The position numbers and the translations under genes were made by a program. Shown here in pieces: positions 26,811-36,725 of a stretch of 64,000 nucleotides of DNA (positions are counted from its first letter, which is position 1; each line of letters opens with the position of its first letter). The notes beneath the pieces were generated by a model. That model saw nothing but the letters and a program-made list of their open reading frames with translations, searched no databases and was not told where the DNA came from. This DNA is from VAZQ01 sp963763365 (lineage in GTDB: Bacteria > Pseudomonadota > Alphaproteobacteria > Rhizobiales > Xanthobacteraceae), in the NCBI GenBank assembly GCA_963763365.1, contig CAVXOE010000016.1:186001-250000 (forward strand), in the 5' to 3' direction.

Positions 26811-27627
26811 TCGCGCGCCTTGGCCTCGTCCCAGAGCGCGTCCATTTCGGCGAGCGTCGAGCCCTGCGGGGTCTTGCCGCGCGCGGCCAGCGCATCCTCG
26901 ATCGCCGCAAAGCGGCGCTCGAACTTCCGGTTGGTGGCGCGCAGCACGGCCTCCGGATCGGCGTCGAGGTGGCGCGCCAGGTTGACCACGGCGAACAGGA
27001 GATCGCCGACCTCGGCCGCGGCGGCGGCCTGCTTGCCGGCGTCGATCTCGGCCTCGATCTCGTCCGCCTCCTCGCGGATCTTGGCCAGCACGGCCAGCGG
27101 GTCGTTCCAGTCGAAGCCGACCTTGCCGGCCTTGGCCTGCAGCTTCAGCGCGCGGGTGAGGGCAGGGAGCGCGACCGGCACGCCGGCGAGCGCGCCTCGG
27201 GCGCCTTGGGCGCGGCGCCGTTGGCGGCGTGCGCCTCCGCCTTCAGCGCCTTCTCCTCGGCCTTGATGCGGTCCCACAGGCCCTTGACGGCGTCGGGCGT
27301 CATGCCGCGCGCCTCGCCGAACACATGCGGGTGGCGCCGGATCAGCTTCTCGGTGAGGGTCTGGACGACGTCGCCGAAATCGAACGCGCCTTGCTCCTGC
27401 GCCATGCGGGCGTGGAACACGACCTGAAGCAGCAGGTCGCCCAGTTCCTCGCGCAGGTCGACGAGATCGTCGCGCGCGATCGCGTCGGCGACCTCGTAGG
27501 CTTCTTCCAGGGTGTAGGGCGCGATGGTCGCGAAATTCTGCTCGAGGTCCCACGGGCAGCCGGTGCCGGGCGTGCGCAGCGCCGCCATGATCTCAAGAAG
27601 CCGGGCGATGTCGCGGGACGGGGTCAT
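26723..27627 (-). CDS. mazG: Nucleoside triphosphate pyrophosphohydrolase MazG, frameshifted
   Basis: A house-cleaning enzyme that hydrolyses nucleoside triphosphates to monophosphates and pyrophosphate. Two tandem MazG domains are present. The first has GTGCPWDLEQNFATIAPYTL and the metal-binding pattern EEAYEVADAI ... REELGDLLLQVVFHA. The second has EEADEIEAEID and EVGDLLFAVVNLARHLD. The halves lie in different frames meeting at about 27188-27197; two extra bases there (GAGGCG then CTCGCC) explain it. The C-terminus after TSRLKGAR comes from repeat DNA. Confidence 0.9.
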
Positions 27628-27783
27628 GGGCGAAATTCCTTCGACCGCAGAGATGGCGGTAGCCTAACATGAGGACTTTGGCGCTCGCGGTGCCGCCCGC
27701 GCGAAGCCTGGGGACAAGCCGGATGAAACGGCGATGGCCGGGACATGCCCGGCCATCGAACCAATCCCAAACTGGGGCAGGGG

Positions 27784-28316
27784 TCAGTGACCCGACCGGT
27801 CGGCGCCGCGGCTCGCCTCGAACAGGAACCAGCAGCGCTTCTCCGCCTCGTCGATGAAGTTCTCGAGCAGGCTCGCGGTCGCCACGTCCTCGTGGTCGTC
27901 GGCGAGCTTGTGGGCCTTGCGCATGTTCTCGATCTGCGCCTTGTTGTCGTCCATCAGCTCGCGCAGCATGTCGCCGGGCCGGACGAAATCCTCGTCGTTG
28001 TCCTCGACGCGCTGCAGCTTGGCGATGTGGCCGATCGAGCGGATGGTGGTGCCGCCGATCTTGCGGACGCGCTCGGCCAGGATGTCGACGCTGGCCTCGA
28101 GCTGCTCGGCCTGTTCGTCGAGCAGCAGATGGTAGTCGCGGAAATGCGGGCCGCTGACGTGCCAGTGGAAGTTCTTGGTCTTGACATAGAGCGCGAACGT
28201 GTCGGCCAGCAGGCCGTTCAGCGCGGCCGACAGTTGGCCGCACGGCATTCGGCGACAGATCGGTCGGGGTATCGAGCGCGCGGGGCAGTCTCGAGCTTTC
28301 GGACCTTAGTGCTCAC
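27784..28316 (-). CDS. dps: Dps-family ferritin-like DNA-protection protein, frameshifted N-terminus
   Basis: A protein of about 176 residues that forms a twelve-subunit shell, oxidises iron with peroxide and shields DNA in stationary phase. The ferroxidase-site histidines and acids are seen in NFHWHVSGPHFRDYHLLLDE, and a conserved helix follows at IGGTTIRSIGHIA. The uninterrupted frame begins only at 28248. Reading from GTG 28316, which has a ribosome site GAGGTCCTCC, and removing one extra base near 28270 and one near 28237 gives MSTKVRKLETAPRLDTPTD and then LSPNAVRQLSAALNGLL, a normal Dps N-terminus, so I take 28316 as the start. Confidence 0.88.
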
Positions 28317-28529
28317 GGGAGGACCTCATGACATCGGGGGCGACGGGCGCGGGAGGCGATGCGGTCCGGTCCGGGAGCCGCATCGCCGGTACAGGAACGC
28401 GCGGCAGAGTTCCCAGTTCCCATGCCGCGAACCTCATGCCTTGATTCGCATAAGAGATATTATGGAATATATTTGTAGCTATGATTTCAGGCCAAGAACG
28501 GCAAATAAGCTGCTGGATATACTGCGATT

Positions 28530-29376
28530 TCAGCGATTGCGAGTTGGTGCGCCATATGCGGGCTCACCCGTCCCGACGGACGGCAGCGTAACGGCGAGGC
28601 CGTCGAAGGCCGGCTCGACATGCGGCGGCAGGCGCGCCCGCAGCGCCTCGTAGTCGAGGTCGGTGTGCAGGTTGGTCAGGATCGCGCGGCGCGGCTTGAT
28701 GCGCTCGATCCAGGCCAGCGCCTCGTCGACGCTGAGATGGCTCGGATGCGGCCGGTAGCGCAGCGCGTCGACGATCCAGACCTCGAGCCCGGCAAGCGCC
28801 GCCACGCTGGTCTCCGGCAGGCCGCTGAGGTCGCACGAATAGGCCAGAGCCGCCGAAACGGAAGCCGAGCGAGGAGATGTCGCCGTGCTCCTGCAGGATC
28901 GGCAGGACGGCGATCGGGCCGCCCTCCCCCTCGATCGTCACGGCCTTGGCCGGCGACGAGGCGATGCTCGGTCACGATCGGCGGATATTCGCTGCCGGGC
29001 GGCGTCGCGAAGCAGTAGCCGAAGCGGGCGTGCATGGTCTGCGAGGTCCGCTCGTCGAGGTAGACGTCGACCGCGGCGCTGGTGCATGAACAGCGCGCGC
29101 AGGTCGTCGATGCCGTGGGTGTGGTCGGCGTGCTCGTGGGTGTAGAGCACGGCGTCGAGCCAATCGACCTCGGCGTCCAGAAGCTGCTCGCGCAGGTCGG
29201 GCGAGGTGTCGACCAGGACCCGGGTGACGCCGCGCCGCGTCGCGGCGCTCGACCAGCAGCGAGGTGCGGCGCCGGCGGTTCTTCGGATTGGCCGGATCGC
29301 AGGCGCCCCAGCCGAGCGCCGGCCGCGGCACGCCGCCCGAGGAGCCGCAGCCGAGGATGGTGAACGTCAGGCTCAT
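28530..29376 (-). CDS. MBL-fold metal-dependent hydrolase, several frameshifts
   Basis: A metallo-beta-lactamase-fold enzyme of the PhnP/RNase Z-like group, starting MSLTFTILGCGSSGGVPRP with its ATG overlapping the tatD stop. The zinc motif HxHxDH appears as THEHADHTHGIDDLRAL, followed by GFRFGG, a segment with CDLSGLPE, and the closing ILTNLHTDLDYEALRARLP. These pieces lie in at least three frames, so several extra bases interrupt it. The order metG-tatD-MBL hydrolase is widely conserved in alphaproteobacteria, which supports the joining. The natural substrate is unknown; cyclic phosphodiesters are one possibility. The true stop may lie a few codons before 28530. Confidence 0.8.
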
Positions 29377-30220
29377 GCGGTCCTGATGGGCTCAGGCCGG
29401 TGCGGCTTGGGTCGCCGGCGCGGCACGGCCGCGGCATAGCCGCCTGGCACCTTGGAGAACAGCCGGAAGAAATTGTCGGTGGTCTGCCGGGCGATCTCGT
29501 CGAACGCAGACGCCGCGGGTCTCGGCCAGCACCTTGGCGGTCTCGACCACGTAGGCCGGCTCGTTGCGCTTGCCGCGGAAGCGGCCCGGGCGCGAGATAC
29601 GGCGCGTCGGTCTCGACCAGGATGCGGTCGGCCGGCAGGCCCTTGGCGATGGCGCGCAGCTCGTCCGACTTCTTGAACGTCAGGATGCCGGTGAACGAGA
29701 TCGAGAGCCCGAGCGCGATCGCGCGGCGCGGCGAGGTCGGGGCCGCCGGTGAAGCAATGCAGCACGGCCGGGAAGGCGCCCTTCCCGGTTTCTTCCTCCA
29801 GGATGCGCGCCATGTCGTCGTCGGCGTCGCGCGAATGGATGACGAGCGGCAGCCCGGTCTCGCGCGCGGCCGCGATGTGTTGCGGAAGCCCCGCTCCTGC
29901 GACGTCGCGCGGGCTGTCGTCGTAGTGATAGTCGAGCCCGGCCTCGCCGATCGCCACCACCTTGGGATGCCGCGTGCGCGCGACGAGATCGGCAGCCGTG
30001 ATGTCGAGCTCCTCATGCGCGCTATTGCGGATGCGTGCCGACCGAGCAGAAGACATCCGGGAAAGCGCTCGGCGATCGCCAGCACCTCGCCGTGGCGCTT
30101 CACCCGGGTCGAGATGGTGACCATGCGGCCGACGCCGGCCGCCCGGGCGCGCGCCACCACGGCGTCGAGCTCGGCCGCGAAGTCGGGAAAATCGAGATGG
30201 CAATGGCTGTCGACCAGCAT
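29373..30220 (-). CDS. tatD: TatD-family metal-dependent DNase/hydrolase, frameshifted
   Basis: A TIM-barrel deoxyribonuclease active on DNA ends and possibly in repair or quality control. The N-terminal metal site is DSHCHLDFPDF, the middle shows GEAGLDYHYDDSP and LPLVIHSRDADDDMARIL, and the barrel continues FPAVLHCFTGG and RILVETDAPYLAPGP. An extra C in the run at about 30058 turns RFPDVFCSVGTHPH into RFPGCLLLG, and at least two more shifts follow. The start ATG 30220 lies five bases after the metG end, and the stop overlaps the MBL gene start. Confidence 0.88.
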
Positions 30221-30225
30221 GGAGG

Positions 30226-31796
30226 CTATGTGGGCGCGCTGGTCTCGGGCTCAACATAGCGCGGAAACACCGGCGTCGGCGCCGGCAGCGTCGCGCCCGG
30301 CGCGAGGCGCTGTCCGCCGCCGAGCGCGCCGAACGTGCGCTCGTCGGCCGGCACGCGCCAGGAGGTCGAGCAGCTTGCCCGCCGACCGCCGGCATGAACG
30401 GCTGCGCCAGGATCGCGACCTGCCGGATCACCTCGGCCGTCACGTAGAGCACGGTGCCCTGCCGCGCCGGGTCGGTCTTGGCCAGCGCCCAGGGCGCCTC
30501 GCCGGCGAAATAGCGGTTGGCGTCCGCCACCACCGCCCAGACGGCGTTGAGCACCTGGTGCAGCTGCCTGCGTCTTCATCGCCTCGCGCGCCTTGCCGAT
30601 CATGGCGTCGGCCGCCGCGAGCATCGCCTTGTCGGCGTCGGCAGAACGCGCCGGGTGCCGGCAGCACGCCGCCGCGCTGGCGCGCCACCATCGTCAGCGA
30701 GCGCTGCGCCAGGTTGCCGAGATCGTTGGCGAGGTCGGCATTGATGCGGTTGACGATCGCCTCGTGGCTGTAGTTGCCGTCCTGGCCGAACGGCACCTCG
30801 CGCAGGAAGAAGTAGCGCAGCTGATCGACGCCATAGGCGTCGGAGAGCGCGAACGGATCGATCACGTTGCCGACCGACTTCGACATCTTCTCGCCGCGGT
30901 TGAACAGGAAGCCGTGCGAGAAGATGCGCTGCGGCACCTCGATGCCCGCCGACATCAGGAAGGCCGGCCAGTAGACCGCGTGGAAGCGCACGATGTCCTT
31001 GCCGATGACGTGCAGGTCGGCCGGCCAGTAGCGGTGGAATTTCGCGCTCGTCGGTGTCGGGATAGCCGACCGCCGTGATGTAGTTGGTGAGCGCATCGAC
31101 CCAGACATACATGACGTGCTTGGGATCGTCGCGGCACCGTCACGCCCCAGTCGAAGGTGGTGCGCGAGATCGACAGGTCCTGCAGGCCGCCCTTCACGAA
31201 GCTCACGACCTCGTTGAGCCGCTCCTTCGGCAGCACGAAGTCCGGGCTGCGCTCGTAGAGCTCGAGCAGCTTGTCCTGGTAGGCCGAGAGCCGGAAGAAA
31301 TAGCTCTCCTCCTCCACCCATTCGACCGGCGTGCCCTGCGGGCCGACGCGCACGCCCTGCTCGTTGAGCTTGGTCTCGTTCTCGTCGTAGTAGGCCTCGT
31401 CGCGCACCGAGTACCAGCCGGAATACTTGTCGAGATAGATGTCGCCGTTCTCGGCCATCCTGTCCCAGATCGCCGTCGACGCGCGATGGTGGCGCGTCTT
31501 CGGTGGTGCGGATGAAGTCGTCGTTCGAGCAGTTGAGCCGCTCCACCATGGCCTGGAAGCGCGGCACGTTGCGCTCGACCAGTTCGCGCGGCGTGAGCCT
31601 TCTCCTTGCCGGCGGTCTGCTGCATCTTGATGCCGTGCTCGTCGGTGCCGGTGAGGAAGAAGACGTCGTAGCCGTCGAGCCGCATGAAGCGGGCGATCGC
31701 GTCGGTCGCGATCGCCTCGTAGGCGTGGCCGATATGCGGCACGCCGTTGGGATAGGAGATCGCGGTGGTGAGGTAATAGTGGGGCTGGTCGGCCAT
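30226..31796 (-). CDS. metG: Methionyl-tRNA synthetase, about eight frameshifts
   Basis: This essential class I synthetase charges tRNA with methionine. The HIGH-type motif is PHIGHAYEAIA near the start and the KMSKS loop is GEKMSKSVGNVIDP. The anticodon-binding helices follow, ending PVFPRYVEPETSAPT. Along the gene the frame changes in sequence, and every change fits single extra bases: for example an extra G at about 31599 splits KEKLTPREL, and two extra bases near 30360-30375 disturb KLLDLLAVPADERTFGAL. After correction the protein is about 520 residues, the length of the short form without a C-terminal tRNA-binding domain. It lies directly upstream of tatD. Confidence 0.9.
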
Positions 31797-31915
31797 CTTC
31801 GGGAATGCTCAAGCAAAATCAAAGACGTGGATGGCCGGGAAGAGGCCCGGCCACGACAAGTCAGCCCTAGGTATCAATCGGGGGTCGGCGGGGCAAGCTT
31901 CGACGGCCGCAGGTG

Positions 31916-32351
31916 CTACCGCATCAAGGGATTGCGGACAGTCAAATCGGCGAAGCGGCCGAAAGTCCCGATCCGCGGACCACAATTCGCGCACGGCATG
32001 CTGCCGGCATAGTGCAGCAATCCGAGCATCATGAACGCGCGGCCCGGTCACCTTGCTCGCGATCAAGAGAGACCGCAGCTCAGACCAATACTGATCGGCC
32101 TCCGTCAGCAGCACCAGGCTGGGTGATTCCAGCCAGGCATCGATCTGGTCGAGCGCTTGTAGAACGGACGATGGTGGGTTGTAGATGTTCGGGTGGGTCA
32201 CGATTCCGTAGAATTCGTGCAGACATGGCCAGGGGATGGCCCAGGGAGCATTGCCTTCAGCGAGGGATTTGAGGAGGGCCGCGGCAGGCTCATGAAACGG
32301 GGCACCTTCCCGATGGCCATAAACCAGGATGTTGGTGTCGACGGCGATCAA
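31916..32351 (-). CDS. vapC: PIN-domain VapC-like ribonuclease toxin, frameshifted end
   Basis: A VapC-type toxin that would cut RNA, often initiator tRNA, when freed from its antitoxin. The PIN metal site opens VDTNILVYGHREG, with further acids in HEFYGIV, VHDARIAAL and SADRDF. The start is TTG at 32351, overlapping the vapB stop (TTGA). The open frame runs to 31809, but one extra C near 31962 alters the end; without it the protein closes DFRRFADLTVRNPLMR and stops at 31916, giving about 144 residues, the usual length. The pair interrupts the metG-holB neighbourhood. Confidence 0.85.
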
Positions 32352-32590
32352 CCGCCGCGCCCCTCATAGACCAGGCCGCGAATGCGCTCCCAGGACGCGT
32401 CTCCGAGTTCAGGTTGCAATCCTCCCTTGACGCTTGCCTTGCGCAACAGAAACGGCGGCTTCCGCTTTCTCTCGGCGACCACCTGGCGCAAGCCCTGTTC
32501 GACCAGTTCGCGCAGCGTGGTCCCCTCGCGGGCGGCAATCCGTCGGGCCTCGCGCAGCAGCGGATCGGCGATATCGAGCGTCGTCTTCAT
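32348..32590 (-). CDS. vapB: VapB-like ribbon-helix-helix antitoxin
   Basis: An 80-residue antitoxin starting at MKTTLDIADPLLREARRIA, a ribbon-helix-helix DNA-binding region of the VapB type seen with alphaproteobacterial PIN toxins. The segment after residue 45 (KRKPPFLLRKASVKGG) is the flexible arm that usually wraps the toxin's active site. The stop overlaps the toxin start, so the two proteins are made together, and the pair would repress its own promoter. Three further codons in frame exist upstream, but ATG 32590 gives the family-typical start. Confidence 0.85.
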   Translation of the reverse strand: MKTTLDIADPLLREARRIAAREGTTLRELVEQGLRQVVAERKRKPPFLLRKASVKGGLQPELGDASWERIRGLVYEGRGG

Positions 32591-32645
32591 AGCAATACCA
32601 TGCGATATGGGTAGCAACATAGCACATGGTTGCTATCTGGGCAAG

Positions 32646-33662
32646 TCAGCGCACCGCCTCGGCGAGCGTCCCGAAGACGTTGAACACCAGCGGCTTGCGC
32701 TCCAGGTTGTACTCCTCGGCGTCGCGTGCCGCGCTGTTGATCCTCTCCCACGCCAGCGCGACCCGATGAAGCCGCGCGGCCTCGCCCGATCCGTCGGCCA
32801 GCCTGGCGGAGAGCCAGGAATTGACCGTGTCGAGGAAGGCGGCGAGCGGCGCCGCATCGACGCCGTAGAGGCGGTCGCCCAGCGCATGCAGGGCGCGCGG
32901 ATCGATGGCCGGCAGACGATCGAGCAGTTCGAGGATGCGGCTGCGCAACTCCAATGCGTCGCGGTCGAGCAGCACCAGGGCGCGCGATACGCTGCCGTCC
33001 GCGACCGCGGCGGCCGCGCGCACATCGGCGTCCTCCGCGCTTCTGCCGAGCGCTGCGGCCGCGGCGCGCGCGACATCCTCCGCGGCCAGCGGCCGCAACG
33101 GCAACAGCCGGCAGCGCGAGCGGATCGTCGGCAGGACGCGGGCGGTGGAATGGCTGACCAGCAGGAGCAGCGCGCGCTGCGGCGGCTCCTCCAGAATCTT
33201 GAGCAGCGCGTTGGCGCCCTCGGTGTTGAGCTCGTCGACCGTGTCGACGATGGCGACCCGCCAGCCCCCCTCGCCCGCGGTCGAGCCGAAGAACGTCACC
33301 GTGCGCCGCACGTCGTCGACCGCGATGTCCTGGCGCAGCTTGCCGGTCTTTTCGTTGATCGTGCGCACCAGCACCAGGAGGTCGCCCTGGGCTTGCGCCG
33401 CGATCCGCCGCGCGACCGGGTGATCGGCGTCGACATTCAACGAGGCGGCGTTCCGGACGGCCGGTGCGCGCGGGTCCGGATGCGCGAGGACAAAGCGCGC
33501 CATCCGGTAAGCCAGCGTCGCCTTGCCGATACCGTTCGGTCCGTTGATCAGCCAGGCGTGGGGAAGGCGGCCGCTGCGATATGCGTCGAGCAAGGTCTGC
33601 TCGGCGTCACGGTGGCCGAACAGCGCAAGTGGTGGCGCGCGGCGGCGTGATTTCGGTTTCAT
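32646..33662 (-). CDS. holB: DNA polymerase III subunit delta'
   Basis: A 338-residue clamp-loader subunit that, with delta and tau, opens the sliding clamp at the replication fork. The P-loop-like GPNGIGKATLAYRMARF is at about residues 41-57, and the SRC-type motif is RSRCRLLPLRPL. The segment ANALLKILEEPP is a hallmark of the DnaX/HolB family. Unlike most neighbours the frame is intact. It lies 13 bases after the corrected end of tmk, the usual tmk-holB order. Confidence 0.95.
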   Translation of the reverse strand: MKPKSRRRAPPLALFGHRDAEQTLLDAYRSGRLPHAWLINGPNGIGKATLAYRMARFVLAHPDPRAPAVRNAASLNVDADHPVARRIAAQAQGDLLVLVRTINEKTGKLRQDIAVDDVRRTVTFFGSTAGEGGWRVAIVDTVDELNTEGANALLKILEEPPQRALLLLVSHSTARVLPTIRSRCRLLPLRPLAAEDVARAAAAALGRSAEDADVRAAAAVADGSVSRALVLLDRDALELRSRILELLDRLPAIDPRALHALGDRLYGVDAAPLAAFLDTVNSWLSARLADGSGEAARLHRVALAWERINSAARDAEEYNLERKPLVFNVFGTLAEAVR

Positions 33663-33674
33663 CGTCGGCTTCGC

Positions 33675-34344
33675 TCACAGCGCCGCGCCTTCGAGCGCGA
33701 CCGGCGCGGTCGCCGGATGGAGCCGCTCGCTGCACGGCCTTCCAGATCCGCTCGGCGACCTCGGCCTTGGTCTGTGTGGCGTCGACGAGCACGCAGCGCT
33801 CGGGCTCATGCAGGACGACCTGCCGATAGGCATCGCGCAGTTCTTCGTGGAACGCGAGCAACTCGGCCTCGAACCGGTCGGTCGCGTTCGCGCCACGCCG
33901 CTTGTGCGCGCGCGCCAGCCCGACGTCCGCCGGTACGTCGAGGACGAACGTGAGATCGGGTTTGAGGTCGCCGACCGTCGCGCGCTCGAGCGCCCGAATG
34001 AGCTTGAGATCGACGCGGCCAAGCATGCCCTGATAGACCCGGGTGGAATCGATGAAGCGGTCGCAGATCACCCAGGCGCCGCCGGCGAGCGCGGGTTCGA
34101 TGGTATTGCGGATGTGGTCGTCGCGCGCCGCTGCGAACAGGATCGCTTCCGCTTCGGCGCCGAGCGGCTTCGCAGCACCCGAAAGCAGCACGTGCCGGAT
34201 CGCTTCGGCGCCGGGCGATCCGCCCGGCTCGCGCGTTCGCACGACTGCGATGCCGAGCGTTTTCAGCCGCTCGGCCAGCAGCCCCGCGTGCGTCGACTTG
34301 CCGGTGCCTTCGCCGCCCTCGAAGGTGATCAAACGTCCACGCAT
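33675..34344 (-). CDS. tmk: Thymidylate kinase, frameshifted C-terminus
   Basis: This essential enzyme phosphorylates dTMP to dTDP. The P-loop is FEGGEGTGKSTHAGLL, the DRX segment is ICDRFIDSTRVYQG, and the lid region is RAHKRRGANATDRFE. The start is taken at ATG 34344 (MRGRLITFEGGEG) because the 14 codons upstream are not conserved in character. Near 33722 the frame changes after IWKAVQ; the alternative frame gives ERLHPATAPVALEGAAL and stops at 33675, close to the normal length of about 222 residues. The uncorrected frame would run into holB. Confidence 0.92.
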
Positions 34345-34393
34345 CTCGCCATTTCCCGCCGCATCGTTCCCGATCGGCCCGGCCACGGTCTGG

Positions 34394-35653
34394 CTAAAGC
34401 TTTTGGAAGCCGGCGCGGAACAGGCCGATCACCAGCTCGGAGGCCGCGTCGATGGCACGCTTGTGGATCGGCCCCGGCGCCACGCTCGCCGCCGCCTGCA
34501 GCGGCATTTCGAGAACCAGCGTGTCATTGCGCCAGACCTTCAGCAGGCCGATCTTCTGGCCCTCCTCGACCGGTGCGCGCACCGGCCCATTGTAGACGAC
34601 GCGGGCAATGATCTTCTCGCGCACGCCGCGTGGAACCATGATCTGTACGGCCTTGCGAGCGACCAGCGGCACGCGGCCTTTCTCACCGCCATAGACCTTG
34701 GCCTCGGCAATTTCCTGGCCGTCCGCGAACAGCGTACCGGCCTGGAAGGTGTTGAAACCCCATTCGAGCAGCCGCTTGCCCTCGTCGGCGCGCTCTTTTT
34801 CGCTGCGCAGGCCGTTGACCACCACGATCAGCCTCACACCGTCCTTCACCGCCGAGCCAACGAGCCCGTAGCCGGCTTCCTTCGTGAAGCCGGTCTTCAT
34901 GCCGTCCGCGCCGATGTTCATCGTCAGCAGCGGGTTGCGGTTGTACTGGCGGATCTTGTTCCAGGTGAACTCGCGCTCGCCGTAGATCTTATAATATTCC
35001 GGGTAGTTCTCGATGATGTGGCGGGCGAGCTTGCCGAGTTCGCGCGTGGTCATGAGCTGGCGCGGATCGGGCAGGCCGTTCGAGTTTCCGAACGTCGATT
35101 TTGGCAAACCGATCTCGCGGGCGCGCTTGGTCATCTTCTCGGCGAATTCGTTCTCGCTGCCAGAAATTCCCTCCGCCAGCACGATACAGGCGTCGTTGCC
35201 GGACTGAATGATGACGCCGTGCAGCAGGTCGTCGACCGCCACCTTGCTGTGAATGGGAAGGAACATAGCGGAGGTGCGCGAGGGCGCCCCACCCCGCCGC
35301 CAGGCATTGGTGCTGACGCTGAACTCGGTCGTCGGCTTGAGCTTGCCCTGCTTGAGTTCGTTGAACACCACTTCCGCGGTCATCAGCTTGGAGAGGCTGG
35401 CCGGTGGAATGAGGTCGTCGGCGGCCTTTTCGAACAGGACGCTGCCGCTGTCCGCCTCGATCAGGATAGCGTGCGCAGCCGCAGTCTGAAATCCTTCGTT
35501 GCTCTTTGGTCCCGCGACCGGATTCGCCGTTTTCGGCCCGGATACCGGGTTGGCCGCGTAGGCGGACACGATCACGCCGGCGACGATCACGGCAGCCGTC
35601 CAGGCGGCCAACCGCAAGCAAAGGAAACGTGACACTTTGAAATCGCTGGTCAT
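34394..35653 (-). CDS. dacC: D-alanyl-D-alanine carboxypeptidase (PBP5/6 type)
   Basis: A 419-residue periplasmic penicillin-binding protein that trims pentapeptides in peptidoglycan. The signal peptide covers about residues 12-33 (SAYA-ANP). The three active-site motifs are S86-x2-K89 (PASLSKLM), SGN at 151-153 and KTG at 253-255. The PBP5 C-terminal beta domain follows, and the last helix (SELVIGLFRAGFQKL) is an amphipathic membrane anchor. Just after the signal peptide NPVSGPK and NPVAGPK form a short tandem repeat. It lies between rlpA and tmk, both on the same strand. The symbol is by family resemblance. Confidence 0.94.
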   Translation of the reverse strand: MTSDFKVSRFLCLRLAAWTAAVIVAGVIVSAYAANPVSGPKTANPVAGPKSNEGFQTAAAHAILIEADSGSVLFEKAADDLIPPASLSKLMTAEVVFNELKQGKLKPTTEFSVSTNAWRRGGAPSRTSAMFLPIHSKVAVDDLLHGVIIQSGNDACIVLAEGISGSENEFAEKMTKRAREIGLPKSTFGNSNGLPDPRQLMTTRELGKLARHIIENYPEYYKIYGEREFTWNKIRQYNRNPLLTMNIGADGMKTGFTKEAGYGLVGSAVKDGVRLIVVVNGLRSEKERADEGKRLLEWGFNTFQAGTLFADGQEIAEAKVYGGEKGRVPLVARKAVQIMVPRGVREKIIARVVYNGPVRAPVEEGQKIGLLKVWRNDTLVLEMPLQAAASVAPGPIHKRAIDAASELVIGLFRAGFQKL

Positions 35654-35769
35654 GAGGATCGCGGCAAGACTGTGCGTGGCCGATCCACGCTCCCTTCCCT
35701 GCCCCGCTCCTGCTTAGCAAGCGAAAGGCGTGAAAATCAACGCCGCCGGTAAGTCAATTTTGCGGCCTG

Positions 35770-36725
35770 TTAGTAGAGCCCGCGCCCGCTCATCAGGCCG
35801 ACCCCGCCCTCGCGCGGCGGCGCAAAGCTGGTGGTCGGGCTTGGCTCGGACCGACTTGGCTCCGACCGCCGGATCGGGACGGCGGACGCTTCGGTCCGCG
35901 CCCCTTCGGGCAATTTGGCCGCGGGTTTCGCCGCCGTACGGGTGACTGGTTTGGATTCGCTCGACGCGAGGGCCGGACCGGGCGGCGCCGAGCCAAGATT
36001 GAACGGACGCTCCATCGGCATGGGCGCCCCGCCATCGCGGCCCCGGCTGGACGACGAGGATTGGTTCGGCAGGAACGGTTTCGCCGATGCGACCATGATC
36101 GCGGACGGTGCAGGTGCCGGCGACCCTTCGCGCAGCGTCGCCAGCAGCATGCGGTCGTCGCTGCCCTCGATCGGGGCGCGGCCGACATACTCCACCCGCA
36201 CGCGGGCGAGCCCGTGGCCGTAGAAATCGAGCGCCTTGGCGGTACCGATCGAAAGATCGATGAGACGGTTGTGGACGAACGGGCCGCGGTTGTTGACCCG
36301 CACGATCATGGATTTGCCGTTGCTCAGATTGGTCACGCGGGCGTAGCTCGGCAGCGGCAGCGTCGTATGCGCGGCCGAGTAACCGTGCATGTTGTAGATT
36401 TCGCCGTTCGCCGTCAGCCGGCCGTGGAAATCCGGTCCGTACCAGGACGCGATGCCTTCGGCGCGGTAGTTGGTGTCTTCGCTCGGATAGTAGGTGCGGC
36501 CGTTGATCGAATACGGCTTGCCGACCTTGTAGTGGCCCCCACCCTTCGCGATCTCGACGTCGTCCGCGACGCGCTCGCTGCTCTTGAATCCTTGCGCGCG
36601 AATTTCTCGGCGGCCGAGCAATGGGCGAGCGCCAAGCATCCGAGCGCGCGCAACGCAGATACGCATGGCCCGCCCGGCGCCGACTGCGTTCGGCGGCGGG
36701 CGTTCCGTGGCCGTAAAGCTGGCAT
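35770..36725 (-). CDS. rlpA: RlpA-family septal/rare lipoprotein, frameshifted N-terminus
   Basis: A double-psi beta-barrel protein; family members are lytic transglycosylases acting at the septum. The barrel is readable as AEGIASWYGPDFHGRLTANG, then YARVTNLSNGKSMIVRVNNR. A Pro, Ser and Ala-rich tail of about 110 residues follows. No SPOR domain is visible. The longest frame (from 36756) has an unconvincing N-terminus, whereas the neighbouring frame from 36725 reads SALRALGCLALAHCSAAEKF, a lipoprotein signal with cysteine at the expected place. The frames meet near 36590, so I use the second start. Confidence 0.85.
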
